Positions 1 to 5,059 of a DNA stretch of 5,059 nt are shown here, piece after piece. Source of the stretch: an uncultured Selenomonadaceae bacterium (GTDB lineage Bacteria > Bacillota > Negativicutes > Selenomonadales > Selenomonadaceae); contig CATYZV010000157.1 of the NCBI GenBank assembly GCA_958415865.1, positions 1 through 5,059 on the forward strand. The letters run 5' to 3'. Position 1 is the stretch's first letter. Every line of letters starts with the position of its first letter. The translations under genes and the position numbers were made by a program. The notes beneath the pieces were generated by a model. That model saw nothing but the letters and a program-made list of their open reading frames with translations. It was not told the origin of the DNA and made no database searches.

Positions 1-58
1 TTATAGACTTATTATATCAAATGTCTCCTTGTTTTTCATTATACTTTAACGATATTAA

Positions 59-72
59 ATCTTCATGAAGAT
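59..72. repeat. 14-bp perfect palindrome upstream of the sigH promoter
   Basis: ATCTTCATGAAGAT is a perfect inverted repeat whose last base lies 24 nt before the sigH -35 box. It could be a binding site for a dimeric regulator acting on sigH or on a gene to the left of the window. It has no T-tract, so it is not a terminator. AT-rich DNA produces such palindromes by chance fairly often, and no family of operators was recognised. The rest of 1-96 shows no gene. Confidence 0.3.
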
Positions 73-96
73 GAAATAATCAGCCAGTCCATTGTC

Positions 97-126
97 TTGA
101 CTGAGCTGTCAGCATAATGGTATAAT
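97..126 (+). promoter_or_regulatory. Sigma-A type promoter with extended -10 for sigH
   Basis: The -35 hexamer TTGACT (97-102) differs from consensus at one base. An 18-nt spacer follows, then a perfect TATAAT (121-126) preceded by TGG, which makes an extended -10. Transcription would start near 133, giving a leader of about 50 nt before the sigH ATG. The match is strong enough to predict substantial constitutive transcription unless a repressor acts. No hairpin or riboswitch-like fold was noticed in the leader. Confidence 0.8.
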
Positions 127-185
127 TCAATTTATAATCTAATGATAATAGACGATCTCGTTTTTTTAGGAGCAGTGCGATCAAT

Positions 186-899
186 ATGGATAACAGCAAA
201 GAATTAGACGCAAAAATCAGCCGTTTAAAACAGATGACCGATGAGGAAATCGTTGGCAAAATCAAAGAAGAACACGATGATGTCGCACTCGATTATATCA
301 TAAAGAAGTACCGCAATCTGGTACGTGTAAAGGCACGAGCCTATTTTCTGATCGGGGCGGACAGAGAGGATATCATTCAAGAAGGAATGATCGGGCTTTA
401 TAAAGGCGTGCGCGATTTCCGCAGCGACAAGCTCTCGTCCTTCAGGGCTTTTGCTGAGATGTGCATAACGCGCCAGATAATCACTGCCGTCAAGACGGCG
501 ACGCGCCAAAAGCACATACCGCTCAACTCTTACGTCTCTCTCAACAAGCCCATCTACGATGAAGAATCTGACCGCACGCTCATGGATGTGCTCTCCGGTT
601 CCGTCGTCATCGACCCTGAAGAGATGATGATCCACCGCGAAGAATTTCTCGACATCGAGGACAAGATGGAAAAGCTCCTGAGCGATCTGGAATGGAAAGT
701 ACTGATGGCTTATCTGGACGGCAAATCGTATCAGGAAATAGCCGTTGAACTGCACCGCCATGTGAAGTCCATCGACAACGCCCTGCAGCGCGTCAAGCGC
801 AAACTGGAAAAATACGTCGACGGGCGCGGCAATATCGACATCAAAGGCAGCATGAGCGATTTCGGCTCTGTAGGCAGGCATCTGCGCGATCTCTATTGA
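186..899 (+). CDS. sigH: RNA polymerase sigma factor SigH (sigma-70 family, sigma-30/Spo0H type)
   Basis: This is an alternative sigma factor that directs core RNA polymerase to SigH promoters; in Bacillus these control the transition to stationary phase, competence and early sporulation. The 237-aa product matches the SigH family closely along its length. Region 2 spans about residues 36-105, with the core-binding stretch DREDIIQEGMIGLYKGVRDF at 59-78 followed by the conserved ITRQIITAVKTATRQKHIPL. Region 4 with its helix-turn-helix spans about 165-210, including SYQEIAVELHRHVKSIDNAL. The family is usually about 210-220 aa, and the extra length is a C-terminal tail of roughly 25 residues after the helix-turn-helix. 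The ATG at 186 is preceded by AGGAG at 168-172, a rather long 13-nt spacing, but no better in-frame start exists. The gene has its own promoter and ends at a hairpin terminator, so it appears monocistronic. Whether it controls sporulation, competence or something else in this host cannot be told. Confidence 0.95.
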   Translation: MDNSKELDAKISRLKQMTDEEIVGKIKEEHDDVALDYIIKKYRNLVRVKARAYFLIGADREDIIQEGMIGLYKGVRDFRSDKLSSFRAFAEMCITRQIITAVKTATRQKHIPLNSYVSLNKPIYDEESDRTLMDVLSGSVVIDPEEMMIHREEFLDIEDKMEKLLSDLEWKVLMAYLDGKSYQEIAVELHRHVKSIDNALQRVKRKLEKYVDGRGNIDIKGSMSDFGSVGRHLRDLY

Positions 900-910
900 A
901 TTAAAAAAGC

Positions 911-959
911 AAAAGGCTTAATGCCTCAGCTCTCACGGGCTGAAGTATTAAGCCTTTTT
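911..959. terminator. Bidirectional rho-independent terminator between sigH and the pyrR operon
   Basis: AAAAGGCTTAAT (911-922) pairs with ATTAAGCCTTTT (947-958) as a perfect 12-bp stem. Inside it TCAGC (926-930) pairs with GCTGA (939-943), so the hairpin has an inner stem capped by an 8-nt loop. On the plus strand the stem runs into TTTTT at 955-959, terminating sigH. On the minus strand it runs into TTTTGCTTTTTT, terminating pyrR. It starts 11 nt after the sigH stop codon and ends 15 nt from the pyrR stop codon. Confidence 0.9.
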
Positions 960-973
960 ATTTCAAAGAAATA

Positions 974-1525
974 TTATTTTGTGTATTCGCCGATGAATAC
1001 TTTTTCACAGCCGTCGGTGTCGTTGAGCTTTACTTCCACGGCTTCGCGCGTAGCCGTAGGCACGTTCTTGCCCACGTAATCTGCGCGGATGGGCAGTTCG
1101 CGGTGGCCGCGGTCAATCAGCACTGCTAGCTGAATCTTCTTGGGCCTGCCCAAGTCGATCAGAGCGTCGAGTGCAGCGCGGATGGTCCTGCCGGTGTAGA
1201 GCACATCATCGACCAGCACGATGGTCTTGTCCGTGATGTCTTCGTCGATATGCGTTTCCTGGATGATCGGCTGATAAGCGATATGCGACAGATCATCTCT
1301 GTACAAAGTGATGTCGAGCACGCCCATATGCGGCTTTTCGCCTTCGATGGTGCCGATGATGTCCGCGAGGCGTTCAGCCAGAGGCACGCCGCGCTTTCTT
1401 ATGCCCACGATTATAAGCCCTTCCGTGCCGCGGTTCTTTTCCAGCACTTCATGAGCGATGCGCGTCAAAGCTCTCTGTATTGCCTGCGCATCCATGACAA
1501 CAGTCTTTTCGATTAATTGAGCCAT
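974..1525 (-). CDS. pyrR: Bifunctional pyrimidine operon attenuator / uracil phosphoribosyltransferase PyrR
   Basis: PyrR is an RNA-binding regulator that, with UMP or UTP bound, binds the anti-antiterminator in pyr operon leaders and promotes termination. Many members also make UMP from uracil and PRPP. The 183-aa product has the PRPP-binding loop [14 protein letters not shown] (101-114) and the family signature [19 protein letters not shown] (139-157). Its length is close to the 181 aa of the Bacillus protein. I chose the ATG at 1525. A GTG three codons upstream (1534) is also open, but it lies only 1 nt from the AGGA at 1536-1539, while the ATG lies 10 nt from it. It is the last gene of the operon, 21 nt after the rluD-family gene, and ends at the shared terminator. 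No pyr biosynthesis gene or attenuator is in the window, so it must act on targets elsewhere. Confidence 0.95.
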   Translation of the reverse strand: MAQLIEKTVVMDAQAIQRALTRIAHEVLEKNRGTEGLIIVGIRKRGVPLAERLADIIGTIEGEKPHMGVLDITLYRDDLSHIAYQPIIQETHIDEDITDKTIVLVDDVLYTGRTIRAALDALIDLGRPKKIQLAVLIDRGHRELPIRADYVGKNVPTATREAVEVKLNDTDGCEKVFIGEYTK

Positions 1526-1535
1526 TAAAATCACA

Positions 1536-1539
1536 TCCT
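1536..1539 (-). promoter_or_regulatory. Ribosome binding site that decides the pyrR start
   Basis: AGGA on the minus strand sits 10 nt before the ATG at 1525 and only 1 nt before the alternative GTG at 1534. The spacing excludes the GTG as a workable start and shortens the protein by three residues compared with the longest reading frame. Confidence 0.6.
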
Positions 1540-1546
1540 GTTCTTT

Positions 1547-2464
1547 TTATTTTTTCTGCCTAAAGTAATTGAGCAGCTTCTGCATATCCTCCGGCACAGG
1601 TGCGGTAAATGTCATGACCTCGCCCGTGCGCGGGTGCTTCAAGGTCAGGCTGTGCGAATGGAGTGCCTGCCCTTTGATGGAGAATTTATTCTTGCCGGCG
1701 CAGTACTTAGGGTCTCCGATCAGCGGATGGCCGATATAAGCCATGTGGACACGTATCTGATGCGTCCTGCCGGTCAACAGACGGCACTGCACATAGGTGC
1801 AGTCCGGGTACCGCTCCAATACCTTGAATAATGTCGTGGCGGGCTTGCCGCCGGAAGTTACGACAGCCATTTTCTTGCGGTCAGTAGGATGGCGGCCTAT
1901 ATTGCCTTCTATCCTGCCGCTGTCCTCGGTTATCTTGCCGTGGACGAGTGCCAGATACTCCTTGACAGCCGTCTTGCTGCCGATCTGCTCTGCCAGGCTG
2001 GCATGAGCCAGATCATTTTTTGCCGCCACCATCACGCCGGAAGTATCTTTGTCGAGGCGGTGGACGATGCCGGGGCGTATCTTGCCGTTGATGCCGGAAA
2101 GCCCGCCGCGGCAGTGATGCAGCAGCGCGTTGACGAGCGTGCCGCTATTCACTCCGGCAGCAGGATGCACGACCATGCCCCGCGCTTTGTTGATGACGAT
2201 GATGTCTTCATCCTCGTAGAGCACATCGAGCGGTATGTCCTCCGGCAGCACTTCTATTTCCTGCGGCGGCTTAAAATCCATTACAATAAGATCATTGCAG
2301 CGCAGCTTGTAATTGGCGTGCTTGACAGCTCCGTTGACAGTGATGTCGCCGTCTGCCAGCATTTTTTGAATGGCAGAGCGCGACGGGCTGTCCGGCTGTC
2401 CGGCGAGGAAAGCGTCGATGCGCCTGCCTGCACCTTCTTCATTTATCAAAAACTGTCTGCTCAT
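1547..2464 (-). CDS. RluA/RluD-family pseudouridine synthase (YlyB-like)
   Basis: This enzyme isomerises uridine to pseudouridine in structured RNA, in RluD relatives usually large-subunit rRNA, in the cytoplasm. The 305-aa product has an N-terminal S4 RNA-binding domain at about residues 13-62, then the catalytic domain from about 80. The catalytic domain has the family motif HRLDKDTSG (135-143); D138 is the expected catalytic aspartate. A second conserved block, LLTGRTHQIRVHMAYIGHPLIGDPKY, runs from about residue 229. Its ATG overlaps the lspA stop codon (ATGA, 2461-2464), and GAGGAG lies 8 nt upstream, so translation is probably coupled to lspA. Bacillus has the same lspA-ylyB-pyrR order, which supports equivalence to YlyB. 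The exact uridine target cannot be assigned from sequence, so no symbol is given; rluD is the usual label in automated annotation. Confidence 0.93.
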   Translation of the reverse strand: MSRQFLINEEGAGRRIDAFLAGQPDSPSRSAIQKMLADGDITVNGAVKHANYKLRCNDLIVMDFKPPQEIEVLPEDIPLDVLYEDEDIIVINKARGMVVHPAAGVNSGTLVNALLHHCRGGLSGINGKIRPGIVHRLDKDTSGVMVAAKNDLAHASLAEQIGSKTAVKEYLALVHGKITEDSGRIEGNIGRHPTDRKKMAVVTSGGKPATTLFKVLERYPDCTYVQCRLLTGRTHQIRVHMAYIGHPLIGDPKYCAGKNKFSIKGQALHSHSLTLKHPRTGEVMTFTAPVPEDMQKLLNYFRQKK

Positions 2465-2910
2465 GCTCTACTCTCCTCACGGGAAAACAGCAGGCTGCAT
2501 ATGATGAAGGCACAGCCCAGCACGATGGCTATATCGGCAAAATTGAAAATCGGCCAGACGCGAAAGTCGATGTAGTCAATGACTCTGCCGATGTGAATTC
2601 GGTCTATCATATTGCCGACTGCCCCGCCTGTCAGCATTGCCACGGCGATTTTATTGCTGAGCTTCAAGCGGCTTACCTGCCGGTGAAAATAGACAGCAGC
2701 GGCTATCAGCACCACTGCTACTGCGATGAACAGCCATCTCTGATGCTCTAATATGCCGAAAGCGGCACCGGCATTTTCGATGTACGTCAGATGCAGTATG
2801 CCGGGTATGACGGAGATAGACTGTCCCAGCGTCATCTCAGAGACGACAGCGTATTTTAAAAACTGATCTGCTGCGATGATGGCCGCAGCCAGTACAATGC
2901 ACATAAACAC
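2461..2910 (-). CDS. lspA: Lipoprotein signal peptidase (signal peptidase II)
   Basis: LspA is an inner-membrane aspartic protease that cleaves the signal peptide of diacylglyceryl-modified prolipoproteins just before the lipidated cysteine. The 149-aa protein has four hydrophobic segments, at about residues 1-14, 57-76, 87-103 and 124-142. It carries the conserved blocks DQFLK (15-19), ENAGAAFGIL (45-54), GGAVGNMIDRI (95-105) with catalytic D103, and FNFADIAI (122-129) with catalytic D126. The GTG at 2910 is preferred as start because a purine-rich GAGAGGG lies 8 nt upstream; an in-frame ATG two codons later (2904) is the alternative. It begins 15 nt after ylmH and its end overlaps the pseudouridine synthase gene by 4 nt. 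The first membrane segment is short but complete enough, and all key residues are present, so the enzyme should be active. Confidence 0.96.
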   Translation of the reverse strand: MFMCIVLAAAIIAADQFLKYAVVSEMTLGQSISVIPGILHLTYIENAGAAFGILEHQRWLFIAVAVVLIAAAVYFHRQVSRLKLSNKIAVAMLTGGAVGNMIDRIHIGRVIDYIDFRVWPIFNFADIAIVLGCAFIICSLLFSREESRA

Positions 2911-2925
2911 AAAGACAGCCCTCTC

Positions 2926-3711
2926 TTAAATATATCGTTTTAGCACGACTACCGTGCGGCCTTTTTTCGTCGTGCCGCGGATTTCAGCCACTTCCATGCG
3001 GCCTCGTCCTCTTATGGAGATGACATCGCCCTGCTTGACTGCCTGCGAGGCACTCTTGACGCTCTGCCAGTTCAGCTTGAGCTTATCCGTGTCGATATTT
3101 GCCGCCATCTTGCTGCGCGACGAGCCGAAGCCTGCCGCAGCTACGGAGTCGATACGCAGGGATGCCACTGTGGAAGTTATCTCCTTGCAGCGCTCCTCGC
3201 GCGGTGCTATCGTGTCGAGTGAATCCATAGCGCAGCTGACGTGTGCTGAGCCTATCTGAGTGAGATTCTGCACGATGTAGCCTGCCATTTTGCCGGTGCA
3301 GATGATCTTGACCATGCCCATCGAAACGAGCAGATCTCCCAGCTGTTCACGCTTGATGCCCAGCCCCATGAGGGCACCGAGCACGTCGCGGTGCGACAGG
3401 CGGCAGAACTTATCATTCCACTCTGCTTTGACTACAGCTATATCGAAAGCAGGCGTTCCGGCAAAGTCTTCGTGCACAAAGCAGGCGCACTGGCGTTCTG
3501 CTCCCACGTAGCCGCCGTTGAAATCCACTTTGATATTCTCGTAGCTCGCCGCTACCGTTTCAGCTATTTCACAGCCGTACGGGTCGAGAAAATCGCTCGT
3601 GCGGAATTTGCGCGTCTTGTTGACGGCTTCGGCAGCGTCGACGAGCTTTACGGCAGTTTCCTCGCCTTCAGTGCCGCGGTAAAAACGTATTATCTTTTCA
3701 CGGTCTGCCAT
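2926..3711 (-). CDS. ylmH: S4-domain RNA-binding protein YlmH
   Basis: YlmH-family proteins bind RNA through a C-terminal S4 domain and sit in the cell-division gene cluster of Gram-positive bacteria and cyanobacteria. In Bacillus the protein has been linked to ribosome-associated quality control on the 50S subunit. That role is family knowledge and is not visible here. The 261-aa product has the usual N-terminal domain with FNGGYVGAERQ (64-74), the characteristic HRDVLGALMGLGIKREQLGD (107-126), and an S4 domain from about 184 to 245 containing FGSSRSKMAANI. Its length is typical for the family. The ATG at 3711 has only AAGGG about 13 nt upstream, a weak and distant ribosome site. It lies 28 nt after sepF. 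Unlike in Bacillus, no divIVA follows; lspA starts after 15 nt. Confidence 0.9.
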   Translation of the reverse strand: MADREKIIRFYRGTEGEETAVKLVDAAEAVNKTRKFRTSDFLDPYGCEIAETVAASYENIKVDFNGGYVGAERQCACFVHEDFAGTPAFDIAVVKAEWNDKFCRLSHRDVLGALMGLGIKREQLGDLLVSMGMVKIICTGKMAGYIVQNLTQIGSAHVSCAMDSLDTIAPREERCKEITSTVASLRIDSVAAAGFGSSRSKMAANIDTDKLKLNWQSVKSASQAVKQGDVISIRGRGRMEVAEIRGTTKKGRTVVVLKRYI

Positions 3712-3739
3712 TTATATCTATCATCCCTTTAATTTTTAA

Positions 3740-4198
3740 TTAATCTTCCCAAGGCATTGTCGACTTGCGCGTAGACTTTGCCACTTCCTCAGCGAAGTTT
3801 ACGCTGACATTGTCAGGAGCGCACATGAATACATTCTTGCCGACTTTCTTGATATCGCCGGACAGAGCGTACGTCGTGCCGCTTATGAAGTCGATAATGC
3901 GCTTTGCAATATCGCCGTTCGTATTTTCAAAATTGACCACGACCGGCTTATGGTTTCTGATATGGTCTGCCACCTGCTGGGCATCGTCAAACGAAGTCGG
4001 CTCAATGACCATTACCTTGAGCTGATTGCCCGCTTTCGTCTTATTATGGAAGCGCACTACTTTATCCGAGCCGGGACGTGCTTCCTGCTGCTGTTCCTGC
4101 GGCTGGGGCTGAGCCTGCTCTTCAGCGTATTCTTCTTCATATTCTTCATTCGGCTGCTCGCCGCCGGTCATCTTGCGAAATTTATCTACAATGCCCAT
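3740..4198 (-). CDS. sepF: Cell division protein SepF
   Basis: SepF anchors FtsZ to the membrane and organises FtsZ protofilaments at the division site. The 152-aa product shows the standard three parts. The N-terminal short amphipathic helix is MGIVDKFRKMTGG. An acidic, glutamine-rich flexible linker follows (about 14-45; rich in E, Q, P and A). The globular SepF domain, about 57-135, contains KVMVIEPTSF and DAQQVADHIRNHKPVVVNFE, then RIIDFISGTTYALSGDIKKV with the conserved glycines G107 and G114. The C-terminal tail (136-152) is short. The start is fixed by a strong AGGAGG at 4206-4211, 7 nt before the ATG. It follows yggS by 19 nt. Neither ftsZ nor ftsA is in the window; in relatives they lie further upstream. 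Confidence 0.95.
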   Translation of the reverse strand: MGIVDKFRKMTGGEQPNEEYEEEYAEEQAQPQPQEQQQEARPGSDKVVRFHNKTKAGNQLKVMVIEPTSFDDAQQVADHIRNHKPVVVNFENTNGDIAKRIIDFISGTTYALSGDIKKVGKNVFMCAPDNVSVNFAEEVAKSTRKSTMPWED

Positions 4199-4217
4199 TT
4201 TTATTCCTCCTAAATCA

Positions 4218-4907
4218 TCAGTACTGGCGCGGTCCGAAGATCGCCGTGCCCACGCGCACGATATTTGCGCCCTCTTCGACTGCTACTTGGTAATCGTGGG
4301 TCATTCCCATGGAAAGGTACTTTATATCGGCCGTCTTGTAGCCTCTTTGCTGCACATCCCTGAACAGCTTGTACATCTTGGCGAACATCGGGCGGACATC
4401 TTCCACATTTTCTTCAATCGGCGCGATGAACATCAGCCCGTTGAGCTTTAAATTGGGCAGAGCGTCGATGCACTCCAGCAGTGCATCCAAGTCTTCTAGG
4501 TATACGCCTGTCTTGGAGGCTTCTTTTATCAGATTGACCTGCACTAAAATATGCTGGAGCTTTCCGAGCTTTTCCGCTTCTTTGTCGATGGCCTGCGCCA
4601 GCTTGATGCTGTCGACCGATTCGATCATGTCGAATATCTTCACAGCGTGCTTGACCTTATTCGTCTGCAAGTGGCCTATCAGATGCCATCTAACTGCATT
4701 GCCGAGCACTGCGTATTTTTTCTCAGCTTCCTGCACGCGGTTTTCACCGACTACATCCACGCCCGCAGCGATCGCTTCGTGCATCGCTTCCACATCATGA
4801 AACTTCGTTACAGCTACTAGCTGCACATCATCGCTGATGACGTTATGGCGATGCTGCTTGCTCTTTTCAATATTTTCTTTTACACTCTTGTAATTTTCCG
4901 CTATCAT
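4218..4907 (-). CDS. YggS-family pyridoxal phosphate homeostasis protein
   Basis: YggS/YlmE/PROSC proteins bind pyridoxal 5'-phosphate and buffer its free concentration, affecting amino-acid and vitamin B6 metabolism. They show no known enzymatic turnover. The 229-aa product is full length. It has VAVTKF with the PLP-binding lysine K35, GENRVQE (54-60), WHLIGHLQTNK (74-84), a central VQVNL strand, SMGMTHDY in place of the common SMGMSxD, and the phosphate-binding VRVGTAIFGPR near the C-terminus. The ATG at 4907 follows AGGGG by 10-11 nt. It is the first gene of the six-gene operon in this window. Upstream are only 36 nt of host sequence before the insertion-element terminus, where Bacillus would have ylmD. 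The symbol yggS (or ylmE) is commonly applied. Confidence 0.93.
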   Translation of the reverse strand: MIAENYKSVKENIEKSKQHRHNVISDDVQLVAVTKFHDVEAMHEAIAAGVDVVGENRVQEAEKKYAVLGNAVRWHLIGHLQTNKVKHAVKIFDMIESVDSIKLAQAIDKEAEKLGKLQHILVQVNLIKEASKTGVYLEDLDALLECIDALPNLKLNGLMFIAPIEENVEDVRPMFAKMYKLFRDVQQRGYKTADIKYLSMGMTHDYQVAVEEGANIVRVGTAIFGPRQY

Positions 4908-4943
4908 ATGGAGACATCCCCTGAAATAAAAATTTCTTTACAA

Positions 4944-5059
4944 TTGACACTCCCCATACCTAAAGGTAGGGATTTCTTGAGAAGCTCAGCCAAGATTATC
5001 AGCCGACTTTTATTCTCAAAGGGTTTGCCAAAAGCCCTCTACACAGTTCTTCGTATTTG
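4944..5059. mobile_element. Terminus of an IS200/IS605-superfamily element (partial, runs off the window)
   Basis: Read on the minus strand, this stretch ends in the hairpin CCCTACC-TTTA-GGTA-T-GGG (4971 down to 4953), then GAGTG and the tip TCAA (4947-4944). A 7-bp subterminal hairpin with one extrahelical T in its 3' arm and a TCAA cleavage tip are what TnpA(IS608)-type transposases use at the right end. The end also resembles the AATCCC...GGGAGTGTCAA termini I associate with tnpB-carrying elements. The extrahelical base is a T only on the minus strand, which makes this a right end with the element extending beyond 5059. No transposase or nuclease reading frame is recognisable in the 116 nt present; all three minus-strand frames hit stops (at 5041-5039, 5018-5016 and 5001-4999). 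The gene content could therefore be tnpB, iscB, tnpA or none. Confidence 0.65.
4953..5038. ncRNA. Possible guide-RNA scaffold (TnpB omegaRNA on minus, or HEARO/IscB RNA on plus)
   Basis: Inside the element terminus there is more pairing than the end hairpin alone. TTGAGAA (4977-4983) is complementary to TTCTCAA (5013-5019), 7 bp enclosing a loop that holds two near-identical CAGCC blocks (CTCAGCC 4985-4991, ATCAGCC 4999-5005). Next to it, AGGGTTT (5020-5026) pairs with AAAGCCCT (5031-5038) with one bulged G. The absence of an obvious protein frame together with this compact structure next to the element tip fits the omegaRNA position. In TnpB elements the RNA runs outward across the right end and takes its guide from the flank. 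In IscB elements the RNA runs inward with the guide at its 5' end. Direction is undecided because the nuclease gene lies outside the window. Confidence 0.35.

Noticed and set aside
1..43. Possible divergent leftward promoter and ribosome site (TATAAT on the minus strand at 38-43, AAGGAG at 25-30)
   Set aside because: No acceptable -35 box fits, and no start codon that stays open follows the AAGGAG at normal distance before the window edge.
225..881. A 218-codon open frame on the minus strand across sigH
   Set aside because: It lies wholly antisense to a clear SigH gene, has no recognisable domain, and its length follows from the codon composition of sigH.
1889..2575. A 228-codon open frame on the plus strand across the pseudouridine synthase and lspA genes
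   Set aside because: It is antisense to two well-recognised genes whose catalytic motifs are intact, and its own translation resembles no family.
4078..4160. Low-complexity stretch in sepF as a possible tandem repeat
   Set aside because: It encodes the usual acidic, glutamine-rich SepF linker with varied codons and no regular repeat unit.
4944..4972. TTGACA (4944-4949) as the -35 of an inward promoter on the plus strand
   Set aside because: No reasonable -10 lies 16-18 nt downstream (the candidate is TAGGGA). The hexamer is better explained as part of the element tip.
4999..5059. A short minus-strand reading frame ending at 4999 as the C-terminus of TnpB
   Set aside because: Its 19 residues show nothing characteristic of TnpB, and the same bases form RNA-like stems.
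1..5059. CRISPR array, tRNA, rRNA or riboswitch
   Set aside because: No regularly spaced repeats, no tRNA cloverleaf or rRNA segment, and no leader long enough for a known riboswitch were seen on either strand.

Overview
The window reads as a chromosomal segment of a low-to-mid GC Bacillota bacterium. It holds a SigH-type sigma factor gene and, convergent to it, the division/translation cluster yggS-sepF-ylmH-lspA-rluD-pyrR. The same genes lie in the same order in the Bacillus ylmE-ylmF-...-ylmH-...-lspA-ylyB-pyrR neighbourhood. A member of the Negativicutes (Selenomonas-like) is my best guess from protein flavour and gene content, but nothing in the window proves it.

Layout. Positions 1-185 are AT-rich and hold a 14-bp palindrome and a near-consensus extended -10 sigma-A promoter. 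This promoter drives sigH (186-899, + strand). A long bidirectional hairpin terminator (911-959) separates sigH from the end of the opposing operon. From about 4907 down to 974 on the minus strand, six genes are packed with gaps of 15-28 nt and one 4-nt ATGA overlap, so they are almost certainly co-transcribed. In transcription order they are yggS (PLP homeostasis), sepF (FtsZ anchor), ylmH (S4 RNA-binding protein), lspA (signal peptidase II), an RluD-family pseudouridine synthase, and pyrR (pyrimidine attenuation regulator). The genes ylmG/yggT, divIVA and ileS, which separate ylmH from lspA in Bacillus, are absent here: only 15 nt lie between ylmH and lspA.

The right edge (4944-5059) differs. 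It carries what looks like the terminus of an IS200/IS605-superfamily element, 36 nt upstream of the yggS start. On the minus strand there is a subterminal hairpin with a single extrahelical T and then a TCAA tip, as in IS608-type right ends. Further inward lie two more complementary pairings that could belong to an omegaRNA (TnpB guide RNA, minus strand) or a HEARO-type RNA (IscB guide RNA, plus strand). The window ends before any nuclease or transposase gene, so the type is unresolved. The insertion appears to have cut the yggS operon off from its original upstream sequence, and no convincing promoter remains between the element and yggS.

Apart from this element, the genes are ordinary housekeeping genes. 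I see no sign of a wholly new system. The most interesting object is the possible guide-RNA-bearing mobile element entering at the right edge.
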